A DNA stretch of 64,000 nucleotides from Kitasatospora sp. DSM 101779 (GCF_025655475.1 NZ_JAHTIK010000001.1:4585040-4649039); one strand, 5' to 3'; shown: positions 26,911 to 35,689, counted from the first letter of the stretch. The notes: generated from the letters alone by a model not told the origin. Translations and numbers: made by a program.

Positions 26911-27249
26911 GTGTTCCACATCCTGCTCTTCGACGTGCTCAACCCCTTCTGGTGGTTGTCCGTCGCGATCATCGGCTTCAAGCTGTTCGCCTTCGTGGAC
27001 GCGGCGATCCGCCGCGAGGACGCCTACCGGGCCGCGGACAAGAAGACCAAGGGCTTCTGGCTGATCGTCCTGGGGCTCGCGCTCGGTCTCGACCTGCTCC
27101 TCGGTGCCAACGTCCTCGGCAACTTCCTCACCCTGATCGGCCTGGTCGCGGCCATCGTGTACGTCGTCGACGTGCGGCCCGCGATCAAGCAGCTCACCGA
27201 CGGCCGGGGCGGCGGCCGCCGGAACATCGGCCCGTACGGGCCCTGGTAG
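26911..27249 (+). CDS. DUF2516 family membrane protein
   Basis: A 112-residue protein with three hydrophobic segments: LNPFWWLSVAIIGFKLFAFV, GFWLIVLGLALGLDLLLG and LTLIGLVAAIVYVVDVRPAI. The connecting loop RREDAYRAADKKTKGF is typical for DUF2516. The GTG at 26911 is six bases after GTGAGGAG. It completes the XRE/HBHA-like group and is followed by a strong hairpin. Confidence 0.88.
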   Translation: MFHILLFDVLNPFWWLSVAIIGFKLFAFVDAAIRREDAYRAADKKTKGFWLIVLGLALGLDLLLGANVLGNFLTLIGLVAAIVYVVDVRPAIKQLTDGRGGGRRNIGPYGPW

Positions 27250-27282
27250 GAGCATCCGTCCGACGACGCTCCGTCCGACGAC

Positions 27283-27328
27283 ACGCCGAGAGGGCGGCAC
27301 CCCCGCGGGGGTGCCGCCCTCTCGGCGT
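27283..27328. terminator. Bidirectional terminator, 21-bp perfect stem
   Basis: An uninterrupted inverted repeat (ACGCCGAGAGGGCGGCACCC with its complement) and a CGCG loop lie between the convergent DUF2516 and phosphatase genes. It should stop transcription from both sides. Confidence 0.85.
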
Positions 27329-27335
27329 CCGTGGC

Positions 27336-28946
27336 TCAGCCCATCAGGGCGGGCACCGGATTGCGCTCGAGCAGCAGCACGGCGACGTCGTCCGTCAGCG
27401 AGCCGCCGTTCAGCTCCTCGACCTCGGCGAGCGCACTGTCGACCAGCCGGCCCCGGGTGAGCCCGGTCGCGTGGTGGTCGGCGATCAGCTCGATCAGACC
27501 GTCCTGGCCGAGGCGGCGCGACCCGGCCCCGACCCGGCCCTCGACCAGGCCGTCGGTGTAGAGCAGCAGGCTCCACCCGGGCTGCAGGTCCAGCTCGACT
27601 GCGGGCCAGGCGGCCAGCCCGTCGTCGCACGGCAGCAGGCCGAGCGCCGGACCGGCCTGGTCGGCCGGCAGCAGCCGCGGCGGCCCCTCGGGGCCCAGCA
27701 GCAGCGGCGCCGGGTGGCCGGCCAGGAACAGTCGTGCCGTCTCGACCGGCAGGCCGTCGGCCGTGCCGCTCGGGGCCGTGCCGTCGGCCGGTGCGGCGTC
27801 GGTGGCCCCCGGGCCGGGGACGAGCACCAGCATGCACAGCGTGGCGAAGATCTCGTCGCTGCGCCGCTCGTGCTCCAGGACGTGCTGCAGGGTGGTGAGC
27901 AGCTCCTGCCCGGTGAGCCCGGCGAAGACCAAGGTCCGCCACGCTATCCGCAGGGCCACGCCGAGCGCGGCCTCGTCCGGCCCGTGCCCGCAGACGTCGC
28001 CGATGACCACGTGCACCGTGCCGTCGTCGGTGCGGACGGCGTCGTAGAAGTCGCCGCCGAGCAGTGCCCGGCGGCGGCCGGGCCGGTAGCGGCGGGTGAA
28101 GGCCAGCCCGGCCCCGTCGAGCAGCGGGGTCGGCAGCAGGTGCCGCTGCAGGCGGGCGTTCTCCTGGCCGCGGAGCTCCGCCTCGACCAGCCGGCGCTGC
28201 GACTCGTCCGCCCGCTTGCGCTCGACCGCGTACCGCAGGGCGCGAGCCAGCAGCGGGCCGTCCGTCTCGCGCTTGACCAGGAAGTCCTGGGCACCGGCGG
28301 CCACCGCCGCGGCACCGAGCTCGGCGCCGGCCGCGTCGGTGAGGACGACCAGCGCGACGTGCGGGGCGCGGCGGCGCAGCTCGCGCAGCCCGTCCAGCCC
28401 GTCGGACGGGAAGTGCTCGTCGACGGCGTGCCCGCCGTGCGGGCCGTGGGCCGGGGCGGCGAGGTCGAGCAGCACGCAGTTGAAGTCGACCGGGCGGGAA
28501 CGGTTGCGACGGACGGCCATCGGGACGGGGGCCAGCAGCGCGGCGGCCTCCTCGATGCCCTCGGCGCGGTGCAGCTCGACCCGGGCGCCGCTCTCGGCGA
28601 CCAGCGACTCGATCAGGCTGAGGTCCTCGGTGTCGCCGTCCGCGATGACCAGCAGCCGGTACGGCGCCTGGTCGGACGGCTCGCCCCGCTCGGGCGAGGT
28701 CGTCCGCGGATGCGGTATCGGTGCGGGCTCGCGGGCCCCCTCGGGATGGGCCGACCTGCCGGGGGCGCCGGTGTCCGCGGCCCCCTTGGCGCGCTGGGCG
28801 ACCGGTCGGCCGGCGGCGGTGCGCCCGGCCGCGGCGGTGGTGGGCGTGCTCGTTCCGGTGCCCGCGCGGCGCGCGGTTTCGGCGGCATCGGCGGTGCCGA
28901 ACCTGGCAGCGGCAGCGGATGCCCGCCCGTCTCCCGTTGCGGGCAT
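27336..28946 (-). CDS. SpoIIE/RsbU-type PP2C phosphatase with receiver domain
   Basis: A 536-residue protein. About 100 disordered residues are followed by a response-regulator-like domain (YRLLVIADGDTEDLSLIESL, NCVLLDLAAP, VALVVLTDAAGAEL, AQDFLVKRETDG), a helical linker and a PP2C domain. The metal-site motifs of the latter are ALLGGDFYDAVR, VIGDVCGHGPDEAALG, LLLYTDGLVEGR and SLTDDVAVLLLE. Such enzymes dephosphorylate anti-anti-sigma factors. The receiver keeps an acidic DLA site, so it may accept phosphate. The ATG at 28946 follows GGAAGGA; earlier starts lack this. Confidence 0.9.
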   Translation of the reverse strand: MPATGDGRASAAAARFGTADAAETARRAGTGTSTPTTAAAGRTAAGRPVAQRAKGAADTGAPGRSAHPEGAREPAPIPHPRTTSPERGEPSDQAPYRLLVIADGDTEDLSLIESLVAESGARVELHRAEGIEEAAALLAPVPMAVRRNRSRPVDFNCVLLDLAAPAHGPHGGHAVDEHFPSDGLDGLRELRRRAPHVALVVLTDAAGAELGAAAVAAGAQDFLVKRETDGPLLARALRYAVERKRADESQRRLVEAELRGQENARLQRHLLPTPLLDGAGLAFTRRYRPGRRRALLGGDFYDAVRTDDGTVHVVIGDVCGHGPDEAALGVALRIAWRTLVFAGLTGQELLTTLQHVLEHERRSDEIFATLCMLVLVPGPGATDAAPADGTAPSGTADGLPVETARLFLAGHPAPLLLGPEGPPRLLPADQAGPALGLLPCDDGLAAWPAVELDLQPGWSLLLYTDGLVEGRVGAGSRRLGQDGLIELIADHHATGLTRGRLVDSALAEVEELNGGSLTDDVAVLLLERNPVPALMG

Positions 28947-29162
28947 TGGTCGATCCTTCCTTTCCCCGACTGCCCAACGGCTGACGTCCGTGCGCAGTGC
29001 CCGCCTGGCACCGCGGGTCGAGGAGCTTCTCGCGACCATAACGTGATCTCCGGGGATTTCTCTGACTGGCGGCCGCTGCTGTGGTTATTGCCACGCTGTC
29101 GGCGGCGTTCGCGGTTACCGTGAGGGCCCTGCGAAGGGGGGACTGACAGGAGGTCGGTGGTG

Positions 29163-29711
29163 GTGACGCAGATCACGCTTGTGCAGGGTGACATCACGGA
29201 TCAGCAGGTGGACGTGGTGGTGAACGCCGCGAACTCGTCGCTGCTGGGTGGCGGCGGGGTGGACGGCGCGATCCACCGCAGGGGCGGTCCGGACATCCTG
29301 GCGGACTGCCGTCGGTTGCGGGCCTCGCACTACGGCAAGGGGTTGCCGACCGGCCGGGCCGTCGCGACGACGGCCGGGCGGCTGCCGGCCCGGTGGGTGG
29401 TGCACACCGTGGGGCCGGTGTTCCTGGCGGAGGATCGGGCGGAACGGGCTGGGCTGCTGGCCTCCTGCTATCGGGAGTCGCTCAGGGTGGCGGTGGAGCT
29501 GGGGGCGCGCTCGGTGGCGTTCCCGGCGATCTCGGCCGGGATCTACGGGTGGCCGCTGGACGACGCGGCGCGGATCGCCCTCACGACGGTCGCGGACGAG
29601 GTGGCAGGGGGCGGGGCCGGCGAGGTGGCCGAAGTGCGCTTCGTGCTGTTCGGGGCCGAGGTGTACGGAGTGTTCGAGCAGGTATGGCGCGCGTTGGAGT
29701 CGGAGGGCTGA
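29163..29711 (+). CDS. Macro-domain O-acetyl-ADP-ribose deacetylase
   Basis: A macro domain of the YmdB/MacroD class. The hallmark is VVNAANSSLLGGGGVDGAIH, with ITLVQGDITDQQVDVV before it, the phosphate loop SAGIYGWPLDDAARIA and HTVGPVF. These bind the distal ribose and catalyse removal of acetyl or ADP-ribose groups. Three consecutive GTG codons lie at 29157, 29160 and 29163. AGGAGGT at 29148-29154 favours the second or third, and the third gives the family N-terminus MTQITLVQGDIT. The product is 182 residues. Confidence 0.9.
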   Translation: MTQITLVQGDITDQQVDVVVNAANSSLLGGGGVDGAIHRRGGPDILADCRRLRASHYGKGLPTGRAVATTAGRLPARWVVHTVGPVFLAEDRAERAGLLASCYRESLRVAVELGARSVAFPAISAGIYGWPLDDAARIALTTVADEVAGGGAGEVAEVRFVLFGAEVYGVFEQVWRALESEG

Positions 29712-30029
29712 GCGGCCGACCCGTCCGCAGCGGCGCCGGTCTCGCGGGTGTTCGGGGATGGGTGGGTCGTCGCGTGCAGGTCGTCGCGTGCGGGCGGTCG
29801 CGTGCGGGTGGTCGCTTGTTTGCGGGTCGTCGCGTGGCGGTCGTGGTGCGTGACGCAGAGGAACTGACGGCGCCTCACGTGGCGGTCGGCAGTTCGTGCG
29901 ATCGATTCCATGGTGACGTGACGAGCCGTCAACACGCCAGAGGAATTCGATAACTCGTTCGAGTGAATCCGCCGCTCCGCACAGCCGAGCCGTTCCGCAG
30001 GCGCGCGCCGGTGCGGCCGGGCCGACCGG
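29712..30029. other. 318-bp convergent spacer with degenerate tandem repeats
   Basis: From about 29764 to 29850 the plus strand repeats variants of GGTCGTCGCGTGCG five to six times with drift. Downstream is ACTCGTTCGAGTGA at 29953-29966, 13 of 14 bases identical to a motif before the encapsulin gene. No credible coding region is seen; frames crossing it have poor third-position G/C. Confidence 0.55.
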
Positions 30030-30848
30030 TCAGGGCGCCAGGGCGGACCAGGCCACGGTGACCTCCCCGTGCCGCCACCTGCGGGTGTCCACCAGCGGCC
30101 AGTCCTGCGCCAGCGCCGTGCAGGCAGCCGTCCAGCGCTGCCGGGCACCGAAGGCGGCGTACGGCGCGGCCGCGGCCCAGGCCCGGTCGAACTCGGCGAG
30201 GAAGGCGTGCACCGGCCGCCCCGGCACGTTGTGGTGGATCAGCGCCTTCGGCAGCCGTTCGGCCAGGTCGGAAGGGGTCTGCAGATCGGCGAGCCGGGCC
30301 GCGAAGGTGACCGTGCGGGGCCCCTCCGGTCCGAGCGCCACCCACACGTGGCGGCGGCCGATCTCGTCGCAGGTGCCCTCGACCAGCAAGCCGTCCGGGG
30401 CCAGCCGGCCGCAGAGCCGCTCCCAGACCGCGGCGACCGACTCCTCCTCGTACTGCCGCAGCACGTTGGCGGCCCGGACGAGGTGCGCCGAGGCGCCGTC
30501 CAGCGGCACCTCGAAGCCGCCGCGGCGGAAGGTGAGCAGCGGCGGGTCCGCGTACGGCAGGGCGGCCGCCACCCGGGCCGGCTCGATCTCGACGCCGACC
30601 ACCCGGATGTCCGGCCGGCCGGCGCGCAGCCTGGCGGCCAGTTCGACGGCCGTCCACGGGGCCGCCCCGTAGCCGAGGTCCACCGCGATCGGCGGGTGCT
30701 GGGCCGCGCGCAGCGTCCGGGCCATGGTGTGGACGATCCAGCGGTCCATCCGGCGCAGCCGGTTGGTGTTGGTGGTGCCCCGGGTCACCGTTCCGACCGG
30801 GCGGGTAGAACGCGGCCCGCGGGCGGGGGAGGGGTCGAAGGCGGCCAT
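30030..30848 (-). CDS. SAM-dependent methyltransferase-like protein
   Basis: A 272-residue Rossmann protein. IAVDLGYGAAPWTAVELAA is motif I, VVGVEIEPARVAAAL is the acidic loop after beta-2, and LAPDGLLVEGTCDEIGRRHV resembles motif IV-V. The N-terminal extension is GTTNTNRLRRMDRWIVHTMA. The C-terminal half (ALIHHNVPGRPVHAFLAEFD) is specific to an actinobacterial group that lies divergent from mshA. The substrate is unknown. It is transcribed away from mshA across a 329-bp promoter region. Confidence 0.8.
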   Translation of the reverse strand: MAAFDPSPARGPRSTRPVGTVTRGTTNTNRLRRMDRWIVHTMARTLRAAQHPPIAVDLGYGAAPWTAVELAARLRAGRPDIRVVGVEIEPARVAAALPYADPPLLTFRRGGFEVPLDGASAHLVRAANVLRQYEEESVAAVWERLCGRLAPDGLLVEGTCDEIGRRHVWVALGPEGPRTVTFAARLADLQTPSDLAERLPKALIHHNVPGRPVHAFLAEFDRAWAAAAPYAAFGARQRWTAACTALAQDWPLVDTRRWRHGEVTVAWSALAP

Positions 30849-31177
30849 GCCCGCAGCGTACGCGGCGGCCGGGCGGGGGCGGTCGGGTGTCCGGCGGACC
30901 GCTGCTTTCCCCGACCGTCGGGCCGGGACGGCTGTGCCCCGGCCCGCCGCTGCCCGCCCCCGGGGGGGGCCGTGATCTCACCGGTGATCCGGGAATACCC
31001 GCCGCCGGTGCGCTGGTTGGCACACTGGACGTCTGTCCGCCCGGAACGTTCGGTTCCGGGCGGCCGCGCGTCGGACGCGGGCCGCCGCGGCCGGGCGACC
31101 GCCCGCCGGGGCCCCGCGCCCCTGCCCGCACGACCGGATGCACCATCGACCGGGGAGCACGAGGAGGCTTCAGCCAG
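30849..31177. other. Divergent promoter region of mshA and the methyltransferase
   Basis: The spacer holds a SigR-type promoter at 30991-31019 and, in the predicted mshA leader, a perfect 11-bp hairpin (CCGCCCGGAAC, loop GTTCG, GTTCCGGGCGG) at 31037-31063. A run of nine G bases lies near 30962. No gene is seen in it. Confidence 0.6.
30991..31019 (+). promoter_or_regulatory. SigR-type promoter of mshA
   Basis: GGGAAT at 30991-30996 and GTTG at 31016-31019 are separated by 19 bases, matching the GGGAAT-N18/19-GTT pattern of the Streptomyces thiol-stress sigma factor SigR. mshA is a known SigR target, so mycothiol synthesis would rise under disulfide stress. Confidence 0.75.
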
Positions 31178-32572
31178 GTGACGCAGCACCCCGTACGCGC
31201 GGCCCGCCGCGAGCGGCTCGCGCAGCTGGGCACGGGCCCGGCGCAGGCCGCCGGCACCGCCCCGTCGGCCCGCCGCGGCCGCCTCCAGGCGCTGATCAGC
31301 GGGCGTCCGCGGCGCCCGAGGCGGATCGCGATGCTGAGCGTCCACACCTCGCCGCTGCACCAGCCGGGCACCGGCGACGCCGGCGGCATGAACGTCTACA
31401 TCGTGGAGCTCGCCAAGCGCCTCGCCGAGCTGGACATCGAGGTCGAGGTGTTCACCCGGGCGATCGCCTCCGACGACGCCCCGACGGTGCAGCTCGCCCC
31501 CGGCGTGCTCGTACGGCACGTCACCGCCGGGCCGTACGAGGGCCTGGTCAAGGAGGACCTGCCGGCCCAGCTCTGCGCCTTCACCCACGGGGTGCTGCGC
31601 ACCGAGGCCGGCCACCGGCCCGGCCACTACGACCTGGTGCACTCGCACTACTGGCTGTCCGGGCAGGTCGGCTGGCTGGCCGCCGAGCGCTGGGGCGTGC
31701 CGCTGGTGCACACCATGCACACCATGGCGAAGGTCAAGAACGCCGCGCTGGCCGAGGGGGACACCCCCGAGCCGGCCGCCCGGGTGATCGGCGAGACGCA
31801 GGTGGTCCAGGCCGCGGACCGGCTGATCGCCAACACCGCCGAGGAGGCGGCCGAGCTCTCGCACCACTACGACGCCCGCGGCGAACAGCTCGCGGTCGTC
31901 CACCCCGGCGTCAACCTGGACGTCTTCCGTCCCGGCAGCCGGTCGGCCGCCCGCGCCGCCCTCGGGCTGCCGCAGGACGCCGCGGTGCTGCTGTTCGCCG
32001 GCCGGATACAGCCGCTCAAGGCACCCGATGTGCTGCTCCGGGCGGTCGCCGTACTGCTGGCCCGGCGGCCCGAGCTGCGCGAGCGGCTGGTCGTCCCGGT
32101 GGTCGGCGGGCCGTCCGGCACCGGCCTCGCGAGGCCGGAGAGCCTGCACAAGCTCGCCGCCCAGCTCGGCATCTCGGACGTCGTCCGCTTCCACCCGCCG
32201 GTGGGCCAGGCACGGCTCGCCGAGTGGTACCGCGCCGCCACCGCCCTGGTGATGCCCTCCTACAGCGAGTCCTTCGGCCTGGTCGCCCTGGAGGCGCAGG
32301 CATGCGGCACCCCGGTGGTCGCTGCGGCGGTCGGCGGCCTGCCCGTCGCCGTCCGGGACGGCGTCACCGGCACCCTGGTGCACGGCCACGACCCCGCCCG
32401 GTGGGCGGCGGCGCTGGAGCCGTACGCCAGCGGTCCCGCGCTGGTGCGCGAGCGCGGGACGGCGGCGGCCCGGCACGCGGCGGGATTCGGCTGGGACGCC
32501 GCGGCGGCCGCCACCGCCGAGGTCTACGCCCAGGCCATGGCCCACCCGGCCGGGGGACTCCGGCTCGCCTGA
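31178..32572 (+). CDS. mshA: D-inositol-3-phosphate glycosyltransferase, mycothiol step 1
   Basis: Transfers GlcNAc from UDP-GlcNAc to 1-L-inositol 1-phosphate, the first step of mycothiol synthesis. The 464-residue GT4/GT-B protein carries the MshA signature MLSVHTSPLHQPGTGDAGGM, NVYIVELAK, the donor-domain motif AGRIQPLKAPDVLLRAVAVL and the ESFGLVALEAQACGTPVVAA loop with its catalytic Glu. A basic, disordered leader of about 50 residues precedes the first strand. The GTG at 31178 is ten bases after GAGGAGG. A SigR promoter drives it, and a YbjN-like gene follows 94 bp downstream, as in S. coelicolor. Confidence 0.95.
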   Translation: MTQHPVRAARRERLAQLGTGPAQAAGTAPSARRGRLQALISGRPRRPRRIAMLSVHTSPLHQPGTGDAGGMNVYIVELAKRLAELDIEVEVFTRAIASDDAPTVQLAPGVLVRHVTAGPYEGLVKEDLPAQLCAFTHGVLRTEAGHRPGHYDLVHSHYWLSGQVGWLAAERWGVPLVHTMHTMAKVKNAALAEGDTPEPAARVIGETQVVQAADRLIANTAEEAAELSHHYDARGEQLAVVHPGVNLDVFRPGSRSAARAALGLPQDAAVLLFAGRIQPLKAPDVLLRAVAVLLARRPELRERLVVPVVGGPSGTGLARPESLHKLAAQLGISDVVRFHPPVGQARLAEWYRAATALVMPSYSESFGLVALEAQACGTPVVAAAVGGLPVAVRDGVTGTLVHGHDPARWAAALEPYASGPALVRERGTAAARHAAGFGWDAAAAATAEVYAQAMAHPAGGLRLA

Positions 32573-32666
32573 GCCGTCGCACGGGGCGCCCGTCGCCCCG
32601 TGCCCCGCCGGTCGGCCCCGCGCCCCTGCTGGGTGCGGGGCAGTACCGCCGAGTAGCGTCAGCGTC

Positions 32667-33233
32667 ATGGCATTCCGTACCAAGGACGAGGCGCTGACCC
32701 TGCTGCGCACCGCGCTCGACGAGGCCGGGGTGGGGTGGGAGCCGGCCGTGACCGACCCGTACACGCTGGTCGCCACGCTGCCCGGTACCCGCAAGCTGTC
32801 CACCACCTGCGCGCTGCGGGTGGGGGACCACACCCTGTCGGTCAACGCGTTCGTGATCCGCCGGCCGGACGAGAACCACGAGGCCGTCTACCGCTGGCTG
32901 CTGGAGCGCAACACCAGGCTGTACGGCGTCGCGTACGCCGTCGACAAGCTCGGCGACGTCTACCTCGCCGGGCGGCTGCCGCTGGAGGCGCTCACCCCGG
33001 ACGCCGTCGACCGGCTGCTCGGCACCGTCCTGGAGAACGCCGACGAGCCCTTCAACACCCTGCTGGAGCTGGGCTTCGCCACCGCGATCCGCCGCGAGTG
33101 GGAGTGGCGCACCAAGCGCGGCGAGTCCACCCGCAACCTCGCGGCCTTCACCCACCTGACCGGCCCGACCGCGGACGGGACCGCAGTGGACGCCTCCGCG
33201 GCGGACGCCCCCGGGCCGGTCGCCGCCGACTGA
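32667..33233 (+). CDS. YbjN-domain protein
   Basis: A 188-residue protein of the YbjN/T3SS-chaperone-like fold: RTKDEALTLLRTALDEAGVG, STTCALRVGDHTLSVNAFVI, DENHEAVYRWLLERNTRLYG and VYLAGRLPLEALTPDAVDRL. Members are small cytosolic proteins without a settled biochemical role. A TAGCGT hexamer 15 bp before the ATG suggests a very short leader. It sits between mshA and an MFS gene. Confidence 0.85.
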   Translation: MAFRTKDEALTLLRTALDEAGVGWEPAVTDPYTLVATLPGTRKLSTTCALRVGDHTLSVNAFVIRRPDENHEAVYRWLLERNTRLYGVAYAVDKLGDVYLAGRLPLEALTPDAVDRLLGTVLENADEPFNTLLELGFATAIRREWEWRTKRGESTRNLAAFTHLTGPTADGTAVDASAADAPGPVAAD

Positions 33234-33272
33234 GCCGGACCGACCGGACCGGCGTGACCGGTGGACCGGTGC

Positions 33273-34622
33273 TCAGCTGTTCGCCGCGGTGGCCGTCGGC
33301 CCGGCGGGGACGGTGCCGGCGGCCGTGGCCGATGCCGCGTCCTGTGCGGTGGTCGGTGCCGCGTCCGGCACGGGCCGCCGGCCGAGCAGCAGGAACGCCC
33401 CCGCCGCGACCGTGCCGAAGACGGCGCAGGCGCCCCAGACGGCCCGGCCGCCGGCGTGCTCCAGCAGGTAGCCGCCGGCCGCCGGGCCGATGAACGAGGC
33501 CAGCGACCAGGAGAGCGAGTAGACGCCCTGGTAGCGGCCCCGGGCCCGGGCCGGGGACAGTTCGGCGACCAGGCCCATCATGGTCGGCGCGGCCATGATC
33601 TCGCCGATCGTCCAGACCGCCACGGTGACGGCGTAGAACCCGGCCGAGCCGCCGGCCAGCGCGGTCAGGCCGAAGCCCCAACCGGTCAGCAGGGCGCTGG
33701 CCACCAGCAGGCCCGTCCGGTTGCGGCCCTCCATCACCCGGGTGAGCGGCAGCTGCAGCAGCACGATCAGCACGCCGTTCAGGCCGATCACCAGGCCGTA
33801 CTGAGCGGCCGAGATGCCCGCCAGGCCCATGTCGGCGGCCAGGGTGGTGCTGCCCTGCTGGGCGACCACTGCCAACAGCAGGTTCACCGCCACCAGCGCC
33901 ATGAACCGTCCGTCCCGGAAGACCGCGCCCAGGCCGGTCCGGGGCTCCGCAGGGGCCGGGCAGGCGGTGTCCGCGGTCGCCGTGCCCAGCGGGCGCGAGC
34001 CGGCACGGGACTCGGGACGCGATTGCGGACGGGTCTCGGGGACGCGGACGAAGACCACCACCGCGCAGGCGAGCGTCGAGGCCGCGTCGATCAGGAACAG
34101 CGCGAGGTAGCCGTGCGCGGCGATCAGGCCGGCGACCGCCGCGGAGACGCCGAAGCCGATGTTGATCGCCCAGTAGTTCAGCGAGTACGCCCGCACCCGG
34201 TGCTCGGCCGGCACGACGTCCGCGATGATCGCCGAGACGGCCGGCCGGGAGGCGTTGCTCGCCAGGCCGACCAGGAAGGCCGTCACCGCGATCGCCACCC
34301 GGTCCTGGCAGAACCCCAGCACGGCGGTCGACGCCGCGGTGCCGAGCTGCGCGGCCAGCAGGGTCGGCCGCCGCCCCCAGCGGTCGGCGAGCACCCCGCC
34401 CCCGACGGCGGCGATCGCCGAACCCAGCCCGAAGAGCGAGGCGACCAGGCCCGCGTAGGCGGGCGAGAAGCCGCGGTCCCCGGTGAGGTAGAGGGCCAGG
34501 AAGGTCACCACGAAGCCGCCGAGGCGGTTCACCAGGGTCGACGTCCACAGCCACCAGAACTGGCGGGGCAGCCCGCCCACCGCCTCCGAGGCGGTGCTGC
34601 GCAGACGGACGGCGGCGGACAT
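33273..34622 (-). CDS. MFS multidrug-type transporter
   Basis: A 449-residue transporter with twelve predicted helices. Family features are LVNRLGGFVVTFLALYLTG, the loop 2-3 motif GGVLADRWGRRPTLL, the central cytosolic loop with PETRPQSRPESRAG, and loop 8-9 motif RVMEGRNRTGLL. It resembles MdtH-like drug efflux proteins. The ATG at 34622 has GGGAG six bases upstream; an ATG at 34640 would add six residues. It is convergent with the YbjN gene and divergent from gpmA. Confidence 0.85.
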   Translation of the reverse strand: MSAAVRLRSTASEAVGGLPRQFWWLWTSTLVNRLGGFVVTFLALYLTGDRGFSPAYAGLVASLFGLGSAIAAVGGGVLADRWGRRPTLLAAQLGTAASTAVLGFCQDRVAIAVTAFLVGLASNASRPAVSAIIADVVPAEHRVRAYSLNYWAINIGFGVSAAVAGLIAAHGYLALFLIDAASTLACAVVVFVRVPETRPQSRPESRAGSRPLGTATADTACPAPAEPRTGLGAVFRDGRFMALVAVNLLLAVVAQQGSTTLAADMGLAGISAAQYGLVIGLNGVLIVLLQLPLTRVMEGRNRTGLLVASALLTGWGFGLTALAGGSAGFYAVTVAVWTIGEIMAAPTMMGLVAELSPARARGRYQGVYSLSWSLASFIGPAAGGYLLEHAGGRAVWGACAVFGTVAAGAFLLLGRRPVPDAAPTTAQDAASATAAGTVPAGPTATAANS

Positions 34623-34772
34623 CGGCGGCTCCCGGGGCATGGCTGACCGGCACGCCCGGGTGGGCGGGGTGGACCGCCCGGACGCTCGGTAAGTGGCACA
34701 AGTGGTAGCCGCACATTACCTGGGATGAGACGGTCCGACCAGCGGATAACCGCCTCATCTAAACTGGCGCCC

Positions 34773-35531
34773 ATGGCTGACACGACCTACCGACTCATCC
34801 TGCTCCGCCACGGCGAGAGCCAGTGGAACCAGAAGAACCTCTTCACCGGCTGGGTCGACGTCGACCTCAACGAGAAGGGCGAGAAGGAGGCCGCCCGCGG
34901 CGGCGAGCTCCTCCTCTCCGAGGGCCTCCTCCCCGACGTGGTGCACACCTCGCTGCTGCGCCGCGCCATCCGCACCTCCCAGATCGCGCTCGACAAGGCC
35001 GACCGGCACTGGATCCCGGTCAGCCGCAGCTGGCGCCTCAACGAGCGCCACTACGGCGCCCTGCAGGGCAAGGACAAGGCGCAGACCCTCGCGGAGTTCG
35101 GCGAGGAGCAGTTCCAGCTGTGGCGCCGCTCGTACGACACCCCGCCGCCGGCGCTGGCCGACGACAACGAGTACTCGCAGGCCGGCGACGCCCGCTACGC
35201 CGAGATCCCGAGCGAGCTGCGTCCGCGCACCGAGTGCCTCAAGGACGTCGTCGAGCGGATGCTGCCGTACTGGTACGACGCGATCGTCCCGGACCTCGCC
35301 GCCGGCCGCACCGTCCTGGTCACCGCCCACGGCAACAGCCTCCGCGCGCTGGTCAAGCACCTGGACGGCATCTCCGACGAGGCCATCGCCGGCCTGAACA
35401 TCCCCACCGGCATCCCGCTCGTCTACGAGCTCGACGCCGACTTCAAGCCGCTCGCCCCCGGCGGCCGCTACCTCGACCCGGAGGCCGCCGCCGCCGCCAT
35501 CGAGGCCGTGAAGAACCAGGGCAAGAAGTAA
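34773..35531 (+). CDS. gpmA: 2,3-bisphosphoglycerate-dependent phosphoglycerate mutase
   Basis: Interconverts 3- and 2-phosphoglycerate in glycolysis and gluconeogenesis. The 252-residue protein begins MADTTYRLILLRHGESQWNQ, where RHG holds the phosphorylated histidine. NLFTGWVDVDLNEKGEKEA, LNERHYGALQGKDKAQT and the second active-site histidine in VTAHGNSLRALVKHL complete the dPGM fold. The ATG at 34773 has a short leader and a TAAACT hexamer 8 bp upstream, so the transcript may be nearly leaderless. A strong terminator follows. Confidence 0.97.
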   Translation: MADTTYRLILLRHGESQWNQKNLFTGWVDVDLNEKGEKEAARGGELLLSEGLLPDVVHTSLLRRAIRTSQIALDKADRHWIPVSRSWRLNERHYGALQGKDKAQTLAEFGEEQFQLWRRSYDTPPPALADDNEYSQAGDARYAEIPSELRPRTECLKDVVERMLPYWYDAIVPDLAAGRTVLVTAHGNSLRALVKHLDGISDEAIAGLNIPTGIPLVYELDADFKPLAPGGRYLDPEAAAAAIEAVKNQGKK

Positions 35532-35546
35532 CAGCCCCGCGCGACC

Positions 35547-35585
35547 GGCCCCCTGCCCGACGCCAATGGCGCCGGGCAGGGGGCC
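35547..35585 (+). terminator. gpmA terminator hairpin
   Basis: A 13-bp perfect stem, GGCCCCCTGCCCG with CGGGCAGGGGGCC, is extended inward by CGCC/GGCG after one mismatch. It begins 15 bp after the gpmA stop codon. Confidence 0.8.
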
Positions 35586-35646
35586 GATCCGTTTCCGGGC
35601 CGCCCCGCCGCCTTCCCGACGCTCCGTCAGATCGCCCGCGCTGCAG

Positions 35647-35662
35647 ACTGGTTCAGACCATT
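35647..35662. promoter_or_regulatory. DasR-responsive element (dre) of the LPMO gene
   Basis: ACTGGTTCAGACCATT matches the dre consensus ACTGGTCTAGACCAGT at 13 of 16 positions. It touches the -35 hexamer of the promoter below. DasR is the GlcNAc-responsive GntR repressor of chitin genes, so this fits control of a chitin-active enzyme. Confidence 0.72.
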
Positions 35663-35689
35663 GACGGGGCGGGCGACCGCTCCTAGCGT
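35661..35689 (+). promoter_or_regulatory. Promoter of the LPMO gene
   Basis: TTGACG and TAGCGT are separated by exactly 17 bases, a good vegetative (HrdB-type) promoter. The transcript leader would be about 100 bases. Confidence 0.65.

Noticed and set aside
29764..29850. CRISPR array
   Set aside because: Units are about 14 bp, contiguous and degenerate, without spacers of constant size and without cas genes.
29543..30148. Antisense gene covering the macro gene end and spacer
   Set aside because: Third-position G/C is poor and the protein is His/Thr/Arg repeat-like; the macro gene on the other strand is well supported.
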